From: an uncultured Candidatus Melainabacteria bacterium
GTDB taxonomy: Bacteria > Cyanobacteriota > Vampirovibrionia > Gastranaerophilales > Gastranaerophilaceae
Direction of reading: 5' to 3'
DNA: 64,000 nt
NCBI GenBank assembly: GCA_934717855.1
Contig: CAKUZI010000003.1
Location: forward strand, 135,558-199,557
Below are positions 9,062 through 17,730 of this stretch, in pieces. Below the pieces are notes generated by a model that was given only the letters and a program-made list of their open reading frames with translations, ran no database searches and had not been told where the DNA came from. Position 1 is the stretch's first letter; every line of letters starts with the position of its first letter. A program made the position numbers and the translations under genes.

Positions 9062-9601
9062 ATGAAAAAATTTGTAAAACTATTAATTCTTTTACTTAAT
9101 TTGTTGATAATTACGCAAACGGTGGGGTGTGCTATGGAGAATAAAATTAAATTTGATAAAGAAACTTTCTATCTGTCTAATCCTGACAGTAAAAATCAAA
9201 ATTATTGTTATTACACGAAAAATGAAAATATTGAAAATTGGCACACAAAATTGATTTTTGAAAATCTTCCAAACTCAACAAATCCGACAGAAACAGCTGC
9301 AGAATTTGCGCATAAAATTCAAGAAGAAACTAAAGGCGCATCGGTTCTTTTGTATCCGGATGCAGGCATGACTTCTTTTATAAACTTCCCGCCGTCTAAA
9401 GACTATTATGAATATAGTGCAGTAGTGTTTATTCCGTCAAAATCAAAGGGGTTGAATAAATTTGGATATGTAAAACGATTTTATTCTAAAGAACTTGGTG
9501 GACAGGCAAATGCTCGCAAATCAGCAATAGATTTTGCAGAAAAAAATAACAAAAAATATATGGAAATGGTTAATAAAGAAGCACAAAAATATTCATCGTA
9601 A
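9062..9601 (+). CDS. Putative lipoprotein of unknown function
   Basis: The 179-residue protein begins with a lysine-containing signal peptide and a hydrophobic run. A lipobox-like TVGC puts the lipidated cysteine at residue 23, so it is probably anchored to a membrane facing the periplasm. No catalytic motif was recognised. The mature part is rich in Tyr, Lys and Asn and includes a FINFPPSKDYYEYSAVVF stretch, which looks like a small mixed alpha/beta domain. It has an AAGGGGA ribosome site and stands alone between the divergent rml operon and glyA. The lipoprotein call rests on the signal peptide only. Confidence 0.7.
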   Translation: MKKFVKLLILLLNLLIITQTVGCAMENKIKFDKETFYLSNPDSKNQNYCYYTKNENIENWHTKLIFENLPNSTNPTETAAEFAHKIQEETKGASVLLYPDAGMTSFINFPPSKDYYEYSAVVFIPSKSKGLNKFGYVKRFYSKELGGQANARKSAIDFAEKNNKKYMEMVNKEAQKYSS

Positions 9602-9619
9602 ACAATAAATCTTAATAAA

Positions 9620-9648
9620 TTGTCAATCAACTTTTTTTATTCTATAAT
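9620..9648 (+). promoter_or_regulatory. Promoter of glyA
   Basis: TTGTCA (9620-9625) and a consensus TATAAT (9643-9648) are separated by exactly 17 bases and end 28 bases before the glyA start. Confidence 0.75.
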
Positions 9649-9676
9649 TTAGCTACTTAAGTAGAGAGGGATATGT

Positions 9677-10915
9677 ATGAATTTAGAACACCTAAAAAAA
9701 GTTGATAAATTAGTTGCAGAACAGATTGAACAAGAGTTTGAAAGACAACAAAATACAATTGAATTAATCGCAAGTGAAAATATTACATCAGAAGCTGTTA
9801 TGGAAGCTTGTGGAAGTGTTTTGACTAACAAATATGCAGAGGGAAAACCTCACAAACGTTTTTACAACGGTTGCGAGCATGTCGATGTGATTGAAGAAAT
9901 TGCTCAAAAAAGAGCATGCGAACTTTTTCATATGGATCATGCAAATGTTCAGCCTCACAGTGGAGCTCAGGCAAATATGGCAGTGTTTATGGCTGTCTTA
10001 AAACCGAGAGACAAAGTTCTTGGCATGGATTTGTCAAATGGCGGACACCTTTCTCATGGTTCTCCCGTAAATTTTTCAGGCATGTATTTTGATGTAAAAA
10101 GTTATGGTGTTGATGCAGATGGAAACATTGATTATGAAAATGTTCGTCAGATGGCACATGAACACAAACCAAAACTTATAATTTGCGGAGCAAGTAACTA
10201 TTCAAAAATTATAGATTTCAAAAAGTTTAGAGAAATTGCTGATGAAGTTGGTGCATATTTGTTAGCAGATATTGCGCATATTGCAGGACTTGTCGCAACT
10301 GGTCTTCATCCATCACCGGCTGGTTATGCTCATTTTGTAACAACTACGACACACAAGTCTTTAAGAGGACCTCGTGGCGGAATTACAATGTGTGACGAAG
10401 AATTTGCTCAAATAATTGATAAAGCGATTTTCCCTGGAATGCAAGGCGGACCTTTAGAGCATATTGTTGCAGGTAAAGCGGTTGCTCTTTTAGAAGCTTC
10501 TAAACCTGAATTTAAAGCATATGCAGAACAAATTTTGAAAAACGCAAAAGCTTTGGCTCAAGGTTTGATGAATGAAGGTATGGATATTGTTGGCGGTATG
10601 ACGGAAAATCACCTTATGACGCTTGATCTACGTAAAACAGGAAAAACAGGGAAAGATATGGCGAATGTTTTGGAACGAGTTGGAATTACTGCAAATAAAA
10701 ATACAGTTCCAAATGACCCGCAAAGTCCTTTTGTTACAAGCGGAATTAGATTAGGTGTTCCTGCTGTTACAACAAGAGGGTTTAAGGAAGAAGATATGAC
10801 AGAAGTTGCAAAAATTATTGCATCTGCAATATTTTCGTCAGATAATGAACAAGGATTGAAAGATCTCAGAGAACGCTCTTTGAAATTATGTAAAAAATAT
10901 CTGATATACAAGTAG
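9677..10915 (+). CDS. glyA: Serine hydroxymethyltransferase
   Basis: This PLP enzyme interconverts serine and glycine and charges tetrahydrofolate with one-carbon units. The 412-residue protein has IELIASEN near the N-terminus, [18 protein letters not shown], the [10 protein letters not shown] motif, and the PLP-lysine segment [14 protein letters not shown]. All are standard SHMT signatures and the length is typical. It has its own promoter and a GAGAGGGA ribosome site. The last codons run into a palindromic repeat that separates it from the next gene. Confidence 0.97.
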   Translation: MNLEHLKKVDKLVAEQIEQEFERQQNTIELIASENITSEAVMEACGSVLTNKYAEGKPHKRFYNGCEHVDVIEEIAQKRACELFHMDHANVQPHSGAQANMAVFMAVLKPRDKVLGMDLSNGGHLSHGSPVNFSGMYFDVKSYGVDADGNIDYENVRQMAHEHKPKLIICGASNYSKIIDFKKFREIADEVGAYLLADIAHIAGLVATGLHPSPAGYAHFVTTTTHKSLRGPRGGITMCDEEFAQIIDKAIFPGMQGGPLEHIVAGKAVALLEASKPEFKAYAEQILKNAKALAQGLMNEGMDIVGGMTENHLMTLDLRKTGKTGKDMANVLERVGITANKNTVPNDPQSPFVTSGIRLGVPAVTTRGFKEEDMTEVAKIIASAIFSSDNEQGLKDLRERSLKLCKKYLIYK

Positions 10916-11036
10916 TGAATAGTGAAAAGTGAGTGGTGAGTCGTTCTTTTTGGTGCTACGCACTAAGAATATATGTTGAGCGAAGCGAACTAAATGAACT
11001 ATTTACTACTCACTATTCACTACTCACCTAAAAAGG
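10914..11036. repeat. GTGAGTAGTGA-family palindrome between glyA and the WecA-like gene
   Basis: The left arm, tagtgaatagtga followed by gtgagtggtgagt, and the right arm, actactcactattcactactcacc, are largely complementary. The core ggtgctacgcactaagaatat followed by gttgagcgaagcgaac matches the 8.3 kb copy in reverse orientation. The right arm ends just before the ribosome site of the next gene. Confidence 0.85.
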
Positions 11037-11043
11037 AATAATT

Positions 11044-12078
11044 ATGCTAATAAAATTGATGACACACGCACATATATTAGGAACAGTTATCGCATACTTG
11101 ATTGGAGTATGTTTAGTTCCAATGGTTATAAGTTTTTCTAAAAAAGAAGGTTTAGTTGATATGCCAAATGCTAGAAAAATTCATACTCATCCGATTTCGA
11201 GAATTGGAGGAGTTGCAATTTGGGCAAGTACAATGTTGACTTTCTTGTGTCTTGTGTGTATGAGTTATTATCCATCAGGGAATTTGTTGTCAGGTATTTT
11301 ACTTGGCGGTTCGCTAATGTTTTTACTTGGATTGGTGGATGATGTATACAATCTTGATGCGAAGTTTAAATTATTTTTGCAAGTTTCTATTGCGACTTTG
11401 GTTTATTTGCTAGGAGTTCAAATCAATAATGTACCGTTTATCGGTGATATTGGAATTTTCTCTTATCCTATAACTATGCTATGGATTGTTGGAATTTCTA
11501 ATGCCTTGAATTTTATTGACGGTGTGGATGGACTTGCTGGTTCTGTAGTTACAGTAAATGCTGTAACTCTTGCAATTATTGCTGTTGCAATGACCCCACC
11601 TAATCCTATTAGTGCATTAATTGGCTTTATTTTAGCCGGCTCTATGCTTGCTTTCTTAACATATAATTTTAATCCTGCAAAAATATTTATGGGAGATAGT
11701 GGGGCTTTGTTCTCAGGATTTTTGCTTGCAACTATTTCTATTACAGGTGTTATGAAAGCTGCAACTCTTGCAATTCTTTTGCCATTTATTGTTTTGGCTG
11801 TTCCTATTATGGATATTACTTTTTCTTCTTTGAGAAGAATTGCGAAAGGGAAATCTCCTTTTGTGGCTGATGCAGAACATATTCACCACAAATTGCTCCA
11901 CGCAGGTTTCTCTCAAAAGAAAACTGTAATGATTTTAACTTCTGTTGCAATTATTGCCGGAGCAATTGCTTCATTGTTTATGGGCTCTGCTACTATTAAA
12001 CATTATACAGTTTGTATTGTTACAGTTGTTATTATAATGTTGTTACTAAACTTTATCAAAGCCTTGACAAAAAAGTAA
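11044..12078 (+). CDS. WecA/TagO-type undecaprenyl-phosphate sugar-1-phosphate transferase
   Basis: This polytopic membrane enzyme moves a HexNAc-1-phosphate, usually GlcNAc-1-P, from its UDP donor onto undecaprenyl phosphate. That step starts the synthesis of a surface polysaccharide. The 344-residue protein has about ten hydrophobic segments. It shows the family motifs PNARKIHTHPISRIGG, the Asp pair in GLVDDV, NALNFIDGVDGLAG, the KIFMGDSGA magnesium site and the HIHHKL basic loop. The MraY branch is excluded by the HIHHKL loop and the absence of a mur cluster. It fits the rml and UXS sugar-nucleotide genes nearby. Donor-sugar identity cannot be read from the sequence. Confidence 0.9.
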   Translation: MLIKLMTHAHILGTVIAYLIGVCLVPMVISFSKKEGLVDMPNARKIHTHPISRIGGVAIWASTMLTFLCLVCMSYYPSGNLLSGILLGGSLMFLLGLVDDVYNLDAKFKLFLQVSIATLVYLLGVQINNVPFIGDIGIFSYPITMLWIVGISNALNFIDGVDGLAGSVVTVNAVTLAIIAVAMTPPNPISALIGFILAGSMLAFLTYNFNPAKIFMGDSGALFSGFLLATISITGVMKAATLAILLPFIVLAVPIMDITFSSLRRIAKGKSPFVADAEHIHHKLLHAGFSQKKTVMILTSVAIIAGAIASLFMGSATIKHYTVCIVTVVIIMLLLNFIKALTKK

Positions 12079-12092
12079 TTATAGTGTATAAT
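12064..12092 (+). promoter_or_regulatory. Perfect consensus sigma-70 promoter
   Basis: TTGACA (12064-12069), a 17-base spacer, and TATAAT (12087-12092) form an exact consensus promoter. The -35 box lies inside the last codons of the upstream gene. It should drive the 173-residue orphan gene through a leader of about 150 bases and is the best promoter match in the window. Confidence 0.9.
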
Positions 12093-12095
12093 CCC

Positions 12096-12211
12096 AGTGG
12101 ATTTAATTACTCAGTTTTGAGCAAGGTCGTTTTCACGAGGAAAAAGTTCAGAATATTTAAGTGTAAATCTACTGAATATCTAATAAGTTAAGTTCTTTTG
12201 GACTTAACTCA
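12096..12211 (+). promoter_or_regulatory. Structured 5' leader of the orphan gene
   Basis: Several nested pairings are visible. AGTGGATTTA (12096-12105) pairs with TAAATCTACT (12164-12173) and encloses the small hairpins ctca/tgag (12110-12121) and tcgt/acga (12127-12138). A further near-perfect hairpin, agttaagttc/ggacttaact, follows at about 12188-12211. It matches no riboswitch I recognise. It could be a cis-regulatory leader or a small RNA. Confidence 0.4.
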
Positions 12212-12247
12212 TAGGTAGTGTATGTATTAGTTAAGTGAGGTTTAGCT

Positions 12248-12769
12248 ATGACAGTAAGTGCAGTAGGACAATCGGATAATTCAAAGTTGTATACTATTAT
12301 TCAAACGTCAGCAGCAGGTGCTGTTGGGGGTTATGCATCGAAGTATATTCTTCCTGTTACTAAACAAGAAAATACAATTAATACAAGAACAATGTTTAAT
12401 TATTGCCGAAAAATCACAAACAAGGCAAAAGTTGCAGATTTAAATGCGTTAGGTGATAAAAAAACATTGGCTCAAGATGCGTTTATAAAAATAGCTCAGT
12501 CTAAGAAGAAAGATGCATTTTCTTTCAAAAATATACAAGAAAATGTTAAAGCTCTTGGCGGAGAAAGTTCACTTGCTGGAAAAGAGTTCCGTAGCCTTGT
12601 TAGGGAAGTGGATTCAGTGTCTAAAAATTTGACAAGAAAATTTGCGAAAGCATATAATTTTATGCTAAAAGATATAAGACCGACAGCACCGTTTATTGTT
12701 ACAGGTGCAGGAATCGGTTTCTTTGCAGGATTTGCGCATAATGTCTTTAAAACAGACATAGACGCATAA
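12248..12769 (+). CDS. Orphan protein of unknown function
   Basis: I do not recognise this 173-residue protein. The N-terminus is not a classical signal peptide but contains a short Gly/Ala-rich stretch (AAGAVGGYASKYI). The middle is Lys-rich and probably helical. Near the C-terminus lies a hydrophobic glycine-rich segment, FIVTGAGIGFFAGFAHNVF, that could insert in a membrane. It has a perfect consensus promoter and a long structured leader, suggesting strong or regulated expression, and ends at a terminator. It starts with a GTGAGG-type ribosome site. It is probably lineage-specific. Confidence 0.75.
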   Translation: MTVSAVGQSDNSKLYTIIQTSAAGAVGGYASKYILPVTKQENTINTRTMFNYCRKITNKAKVADLNALGDKKTLAQDAFIKIAQSKKKDAFSFKNIQENVKALGGESSLAGKEFRSLVREVDSVSKNLTRKFAKAYNFMLKDIRPTAPFIVTGAGIGFFAGFAHNVFKTDIDA

Positions 12770-12798
12770 TTTTTATATTTTTTCACCAAAAAATATAA

Positions 12799-12830
12799 GG
12801 TCGGGTAAATTTATCCGGCTATTTTTTTTA
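12799..12830 (+). terminator. Terminator after the orphan gene
   Basis: A GC-containing hairpin, gtcgggta/tatccggc with G-U pairs and a three-to-four-base loop, is followed by a run of T. Confidence 0.75.
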
Positions 12831-12936
12831 TGTTCCGTACTTTTTTGAAAACGGTGTTTCGGCGTTAGGGGTTAAATACCGGTATTTATTTATAATTATT
12901 CGTTTTTATGCTAAAATGAACTAAAGCGAGGATATT

Positions 12937-13866
12937 ATGGAAAATGTATTAGTTACGGGTGGCGCAGGGTTTATCGGTTCACATTTATGCGAAAAATTGT
13001 TGGGACAAGGAAATCACATAATTTGTTTGGATAACTTTTTTACGGGTTCGAGAAAAAATGTTGAACATTTGCTTGATAATAGAGAATTTGAACTTATTAG
13101 GCACGATATTATTGAACCTATAATTTTAGAGGTTGATAAAATTTATAACCTTGCGTGTCCGGCCAGTCCTATTCATTACCAATTTAATGCAATTAAAACG
13201 ATTAAAACAAATGTTTTAGGAGTTACAAATATGCTGGACTTGGCTGATTCTACAAAAGCAAGAATTTTGCAAGCCTCAACAAGTGAAGTTTATGGAGATC
13301 CGATAGTTCATCCGCAGAGAGAAAACTATTGGGGGAATGTCAATCCAATAGGTGTAAGAAGTTGTTATGATGAAGGAAAACGTGTTGCTGAAACATTGAT
13401 GATGGATTATCACAGACAACATAATGTAGATATTAGAATTATAAGAATTTTCAATACATATGGACCTCGTATGGCGCAAAATGATGGCAGAGTTGTGTCA
13501 AATTTTATAGTGCAAGCTCTTAAAAATGAAGATATAACTATTTATGGTGATGGTTCGCAGACACGTTCTTTTTGTTATGTTGATGATTTGGTTCGCGGAA
13601 TGATTACTCTTATGAATACAGAAAACTTTATGGGGCCTGTGAATGTAGGAAATGACGGTGAATACACTATTTTAGAATTAGCAAAAATGATTATAGAATT
13701 GACAAATTCGAATTCTAAAATTGTATTTAAACCGCTTCCTTCTGACGATCCGTGTCAAAGAAAACCTGATTTGTCGCTCGCAAAAGAAAAATTAGATTAT
13801 GCTCCGACAGTTCACGTAAAAGACGGTTTGCTAAAAACGATTAATTATTTTGAAAAAGTTGTATAA
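12937..13866 (+). CDS. UDP-glucuronate decarboxylase (UDP-xylose synthase)
   Basis: This extended SDR enzyme decarboxylates UDP-glucuronate to UDP-xylose with bound NAD+. The 309-residue protein has [11 protein letters not shown], the UXS-specific [29 protein letters not shown] (the catalytic Tyr-x3-Lys) and [17 protein letters not shown] and RSCYDEGKR separate UXS from generic 4-epimerases. Length matches soluble bacterial UXS. An extended -10 box (tgctaaaat) lies just upstream and a GCGAGGA ribosome site precedes the ATG. It probably supplies pentose for a surface glycan. No UDP-glucose dehydrogenase is seen in this window. Confidence 0.92.
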   Translation: MENVLVTGGAGFIGSHLCEKLLGQGNHIICLDNFFTGSRKNVEHLLDNREFELIRHDIIEPIILEVDKIYNLACPASPIHYQFNAIKTIKTNVLGVTNMLDLADSTKARILQASTSEVYGDPIVHPQRENYWGNVNPIGVRSCYDEGKRVAETLMMDYHRQHNVDIRIIRIFNTYGPRMAQNDGRVVSNFIVQALKNEDITIYGDGSQTRSFCYVDDLVRGMITLMNTENFMGPVNVGNDGEYTILELAKMIIELTNSNSKIVFKPLPSDDPCQRKPDLSLAKEKLDYAPTVHVKDGLLKTINYFEKVV

Positions 13867-13894
13867 AAGCTAATATGCTTGTAATCGTAACTAC

Positions 13895-13923
13895 TTGCTA
13901 AAATTCAAAAAATATGTTAATAT
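13895..13923 (+). promoter_or_regulatory. Possible promoter of the GGDEF gene
   Basis: TTGCTA and TAATAT are spaced by 17 bases, ending 34 bases before the start codon. The match is moderate, so this is a weak call. Confidence 0.35.
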
Positions 13924-13957
13924 TCAGTTAAGATATTAGTATTGGAAGGGTAGCCTT

Positions 13958-14830
13958 ATGAAAAATATAGTTGTTTATACAGATAAAAATGAATCAAAAT
14001 TGGCTGATGTATTAGCTCAAATTGATGATACAAATGTTAGGATTGAAAATGCTGAAAATTTAAAAGATTATGAAATGCTTAACCCTGGGTTGGTTGTTGT
14101 TGAGAGCGTTCCTAATATTAAAGATGTTTTAATGACAACTAAATTTAAAGCTCCAACTTTGTTTATTGGTGAGGTTTTCAAAGGATGTACTGTTAGAGCC
14201 GTAATTTTTGATTTTATCAAAACACCGGTTGATAATCTTGAACTTGTTATCAGAGCAAACGCGCTTTTAAAATATAAAGAACTTCGTGACAAATTAAAAT
14301 TGGTTTCTACGACAGATGAATTGACAGGACTTCATAACAGAAAATATATGCAAGAGCGCATGGAACAAGAAATTTCTCGTGCAAGAAGATATGGTACAAA
14401 ACTTTCTTGTTTATTGTTTGATTTAGACTTTTTCAAAGTCGTAAATGATATTTATGGCTATGAATGGGGTGATGTTTTACTTCGTTCTATCGCTGATAAA
14501 TTAAAACAAGTAATTAGAAAAGAAGATATTTTGACACGTTATGGTGATGAAGAATTTCTTTTGATATTACCGAATACTTCTGAAGAAAACGCATTTTTAT
14601 TCGCTGAAAGATTTAGACGTGATATTGAAAAAATGGACTTTATTCCTGCCGGTGAAGAGGAAAGACATCCAATTACAATTTCCGGCGGTATATCTACATA
14701 TCCATGCATTGAAGATACAGAAGAAGATGCAAATACTATTATTCGTTATGCAGAGCACGCTTTGTACAATGCAAAAAAACGTGGTAAAAATAAAATTGTT
14801 CAATTCTCTCAAATAAATTTGGGTGAATAA
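13958..14830 (+). CDS. Diguanylate cyclase with receiver-like N-terminal domain
   Basis: It probably makes cyclic-di-GMP from two GTP. The 290-residue protein starts with an alpha/beta domain of about 105 residues that resembles a response-regulator fold. Its expected phosphoacceptor Asp position is not convincing, so it may be a pseudo-receiver. The GGDEF domain follows, with DELTGLHNR (120-128), FDLDFFKVVND (154-164) and the active-site variant GDEEF (196-200). An inhibitory-site RKED (187-190) sits exactly five residues before it. No transmembrane segment is present. The next gene starts 4 bases downstream. Activity is likely but the Asp in the second glycine position makes it less than certain. 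Confidence 0.88.
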   Translation: MKNIVVYTDKNESKLADVLAQIDDTNVRIENAENLKDYEMLNPGLVVVESVPNIKDVLMTTKFKAPTLFIGEVFKGCTVRAVIFDFIKTPVDNLELVIRANALLKYKELRDKLKLVSTTDELTGLHNRKYMQERMEQEISRARRYGTKLSCLLFDLDFFKVVNDIYGYEWGDVLLRSIADKLKQVIRKEDILTRYGDEEFLLILPNTSEENAFLFAERFRRDIEKMDFIPAGEEERHPITISGGISTYPCIEDTEEDANTIIRYAEHALYNAKKRGKNKIVQFSQINLGE

Positions 14831-14833
14831 TTT

Positions 14834-15586
14834 ATGATAACTAAGCTAGAAATAGATGAATTGGCTAATCAATATGAAACAGTTGATTTTATAAAAGATG
14901 ATCCAATTCAATTCCCTCATAGGTATTCACAGAACAAAAAAGACTGTGAAATCTCTGGTTTTGTTTCGTCTTTGCTTGCTTATGGGAATAGAAAAGTTTT
15001 TATTGAAAAATTAAATCAATTGTTTAGCCTTGCTCAAAATGAACCATATAATTTCATTATGAATTTTGAACCTAAATTGTTAGGAGAATTTAATTATCGC
15101 TTTGGGACAACTAACGATTTTATAGAAATTTTTAAAATTTTGCGCCAGTTGTACGAAAAAGACGGCGGTTTAGAAGAACTTTTTAAATACGGTTATGAAA
15201 AAAGGAAAAAATGTTATATAAATTTTCAGCCGATTACTGATTATTTTTACTCTAAATTTTCTGAAAAAGCAGGGCAGGGTGCATATTTTATGATCCCAGA
15301 TCCTAAAAAAGGCGGAGCAATGAAACGTATGTGTATGTTTTTGCGATGGATGGTAAGAAAAGGGCCGGTAGACTTAGGAATATGGAACTTTATAGAACCG
15401 TCTGAACTTTTAATTCCATTAGATACGCATGTCGCAAGGCTTTCTCGAGAGATGGGGCTTTTATCAAGAAAATCTAATGACTTTAAATCCGTTATTGAAA
15501 TTACGGAAAATTTAAAAATTTTTGATCCAAAAGATCCTATAAAATATGATTTTGCAATGTTTGGTTATGGTGTAAATAACAAATAA
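14834..15586 (+). CDS. TIGR02757/DUF2400 family protein
   Basis: This 250-residue protein matches the conserved bacterial family TIGR02757, which has no established biochemical role. Recognisable family features are PHRYSQNKKDCEISGFVSS with LLAYGNRK after it, the MCMFLRWMVRK segment, DLGIW and LIPLDTHVAR. Some of these recall a helix-hairpin-helix glycosylase-like fold, which is inference. It begins 4 bases after the GGDEF gene and is probably co-transcribed with it. Its stop lies a few bases from the convergent envelope operon, with no clear terminator between them. Confidence 0.82.
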   Translation: MITKLEIDELANQYETVDFIKDDPIQFPHRYSQNKKDCEISGFVSSLLAYGNRKVFIEKLNQLFSLAQNEPYNFIMNFEPKLLGEFNYRFGTTNDFIEIFKILRQLYEKDGGLEELFKYGYEKRKKCYINFQPITDYFYSKFSEKAGQGAYFMIPDPKKGGAMKRMCMFLRWMVRKGPVDLGIWNFIEPSELLIPLDTHVARLSREMGLLSRKSNDFKSVIEITENLKIFDPKDPIKYDFAMFGYGVNNK

Positions 15587-15590
15587 TGCT

Positions 15591-16505
15591 TTAATAAATA
15601 GAAATTTCGTAGTTGCCGTTATCTATTTTGAAGTGCATTTTAATTGTTTGTGCGTCATATTCTACAGGTGGCGGAGTGAATTTTGGGACACTCATAAGCA
15701 TATAATAAACAGCGTCATTTAAAGCTTTATTTGAAGATTCTTGAGAAAATTTTCTGTTTATTAATTTCCCGTTTGGGTCTATTGCAAATTGAATTGAGCA
15801 TTCGCCTGAGCCGGAAATACTTCCAACTGCTAAATGTGAAAACAATACTGAACGTAAACTGTTTTTATACCTCAACATTGTCGGACTATTGGGGTTGTAA
15901 ATTGGTTTTTGCGGTTCTTTATAAAGAGGTTTCTCATCTAATTTTGGAGCAGGAGAAGTTATATTATGTGACGTTTTGGGTTGAACCGGTTTAGATATTT
16001 TAGGTTGAACCTGCTTTGGGTTTTTTACATTGGGTTTAGATTTTACAGATTCCGTATTTTTTTTTTGAACCTCTGCTTGAGCAACTTTTTTATCTTTAGC
16101 AGGGGTGAATGTTAATGGAATTTCTTGTCTTAATTTTTCTAATGGGTTTTGTTGTTGAACTTGTTCTTGCTTTGGTTTTGGTTGATATGCAGGTGTGTTA
16201 TCCCATATTTTGTCAATACTTGGGATAGACGTAGAAGTTGAAATTGGTTTTTGTTGAGTTGGTGTCGGTTTTTTATCCGAAGTTTTTCCGACAGGGATTG
16301 ACCATACGATTATGGACAAAATAATGCAAAGTGCAAAAAATATTCTAGAAACCAATTCAGATTTTTGTTCTAAAGTTAGCGATTGTTTAGTGTTTACTGC
16401 TTGAACTTTGTTTTTATCTTCAACATAATCAAATGTATTGTTCCCACAGTCACAATATTCAACTTTTTCTTTATATTCAGCTTTACATTCTCTACATATA
16501 TACAT
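15591..16505 (-). CDS. Zinc-ribbon and TonB-C domain membrane protein
   Basis: The 304-residue protein opens with a small Cys-rich module (CRECKAEYKEKVEYCDCG) that looks like a zinc ribbon in the cytoplasm. One membrane span follows at about 53-75 (IFFALCIILSIIVW). Then comes a Pro/Lys/Gln-rich periplasmic linker, and a TonB-like C-terminal domain (CSIQFAIDPNGKLINRKF, then PKFTPPPVEYDAQ). This is the layout of energy-transducing TonB proteins with an extra metal-binding head. It is the last gene of a tightly packed operon with another TonB-C protein. No ExbB, ExbD or TonB-dependent receptor is seen, so the energising partner is unknown. Confidence 0.75.
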   Translation of the reverse strand: MYICRECKAEYKEKVEYCDCGNNTFDYVEDKNKVQAVNTKQSLTLEQKSELVSRIFFALCIILSIIVWSIPVGKTSDKKPTPTQQKPISTSTSIPSIDKIWDNTPAYQPKPKQEQVQQQNPLEKLRQEIPLTFTPAKDKKVAQAEVQKKNTESVKSKPNVKNPKQVQPKISKPVQPKTSHNITSPAPKLDEKPLYKEPQKPIYNPNSPTMLRYKNSLRSVLFSHLAVGSISGSGECSIQFAIDPNGKLINRKFSQESSNKALNDAVYYMLMSVPKFTPPPVEYDAQTIKMHFKIDNGNYEISIY

Positions 16506-16512
16506 AACAAAA

Positions 16513-16686
16513 TTATCTTAGCATAAACATGCTTAATGAATAAATTCCTGCAACGATTAATGCAATTAGTATCATGATTATTAAAATTGCTGTTTGTCGG
16601 ATAATGTCATATTTTGCCTGACGTATTTTAAAATAAAATGGAATTTCTAAAATTATTAGCAAAATTCCGCAAAATATTTTAAGCAC
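16513..16686 (-). CDS. Small membrane protein, 57 residues
   Basis: A short frame starts at a GTG that overlaps the stop of the preceding gene (TAGTG) and has AAAGGAG upstream. The product has two predicted membrane segments (CGILLIILEIPFYF and AILIIMILIALIVAGIY) separated by a basic loop RQAKYDIIRQ. It ends 7 bases before the zinc-ribbon/TonB gene. Its tight coupling inside the operon and its strong ribosome site argue it is real. No family is recognised. Two short helices with a basic loop suggest a partner or assembly factor for the neighbouring membrane proteins. Confidence 0.7.
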   Translation of the reverse strand: MLKIFCGILLIILEIPFYFKIRQAKYDIIRQTAILIIMILIALIVAGIYSLSMFMLR

Positions 16687-16826
16687 TACTTGCTCCTTTT
16701 ATAAATTATTTGTTCAAGCATAATCATTTTGTGCAAATGAGGCTTGGTAATTGCAATTACCGTTGTGCAAATTCCAAGGATTACGAGTGAAATTATTGTT
16801 ATTGTTCCTATTTTAGTTGTATTCAT
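16686..16826 (-). CDS. Small membrane protein, 46 residues
   Basis: The ATG overlaps the TAA of the upstream TonB-C gene by one base (TAATG), and the TAG stop overlaps the GTG of the next gene. The product has one hydrophobic segment (TIISLVILGICTTVIAI), then a His/Lys-rich tail ending in IIYKRSK. Such one-base overlaps on both sides are strong evidence for translational coupling. No homolog is recognised. It is probably a single-pass subunit of the envelope complex encoded by this operon. Confidence 0.65.
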   Translation of the reverse strand: MNTTKIGTITIISLVILGICTTVIAITKPHLHKMIMLEQIIYKRSK

Positions 16827-17728
16827 TAGTATTTTACCCTTTCGTAATCTGAATAATCGTTAGGTGTTGAATATCTGTTTTGAGTTCCAATTAAGAAAAC
16901 ACCTGTCACAACTGTTGAAGTTCTTTGAGTTCCCCGAGGAAAGTTCAATATTGGCTTCTTTTGTAATCTCGTAATTGCAGGTTTAACGTTATTTCGTGCA
17001 ATATCCATGTAGTTTCGATTAGAACATTCAACTTTTACATTTGAAACATTTCCATATTTATCAACAACAAACGTAAACATAAACATTGTACCAAGAGGAG
17101 CATAATCAATGTCTGAATCATTCATAATTTGATTTTGAATATTACTGCGCCATTTGTTCCAAGCAATAATTTCTTCCTGCTCGGTCATATATGGATTTTT
17201 AAAATTACTACTTTGCTTTGGTGTAGAAATTGTTTGATGATTTTGATTAACTTTTGGAGAAGGCGTTGGACGAGTTGTTTGCTGTTGCTCTTGAATTCCC
17301 TTTAAAATTTGATTAACCATTTCCAAATCGGACATTTCATCATCATTATTCCGATTGTGAGTTTGTTGCGTTTTAGGTCTAATATTTTTTATTTTAGAGC
17401 TATGAGGTGCAACATCTTCCGGCTGAATATACCTGACTTGATTGTTTTGAGTTTGGATATTCTGAGTAGAAATCGGTTGAGTCTCCGTACTTACCGTCTG
17501 TTGTATATTCTGAAAGTTTTGATTTTGAACAGTGGTTTGAATATTTTGCGGTTCTACTGTAGCAATCGTTGTCGTAACACTATCAGGTGTAAGCGTATCA
17601 CTAATTCTTGTAAGCTTAAAATTCGCATCTTCAATAATCATAGGTTGATGTATTGTTGGGTGCAATTTAATCGTACAAATAGTGACGATAACAAATGCAA
17701 TTATTACTAAAACTTTTAGTATATCCAT
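16826..17728 (-). CDS. TonB-C domain membrane protein
   Basis: The 300-residue protein has an N-terminal signal anchor at residues 4-21. A Gln/Asn/Thr-rich periplasmic linker of about 160 residues follows, with many QNIQT-type repeats. The C-terminal TonB-like fold contains MFTFVVDKYGNVSNVKVE and LNFPRGTQRTSTVVTGVF. TonB proteins span the periplasm and pass inner-membrane energy to outer-membrane partners. Here the linker is Gln-rich rather than Pro-Lys-rich. It starts 2 bases after the FHA-like membrane gene and its stop overlaps the start of a 46-residue membrane protein, so it is part of one translationally coupled operon. Confidence 0.78.
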   Translation of the reverse strand: MDILKVLVIIAFVIVTICTIKLHPTIHQPMIIEDANFKLTRISDTLTPDSVTTTIATVEPQNIQTTVQNQNFQNIQQTVSTETQPISTQNIQTQNNQVRYIQPEDVAPHSSKIKNIRPKTQQTHNRNNDDEMSDLEMVNQILKGIQEQQQTTRPTPSPKVNQNHQTISTPKQSSNFKNPYMTEQEEIIAWNKWRSNIQNQIMNDSDIDYAPLGTMFMFTFVVDKYGNVSNVKVECSNRNYMDIARNNVKPAITRLQKKPILNFPRGTQRTSTVVTGVFLIGTQNRYSTPNDYSDYERVKY

Positions 17729-17730
17729 AA

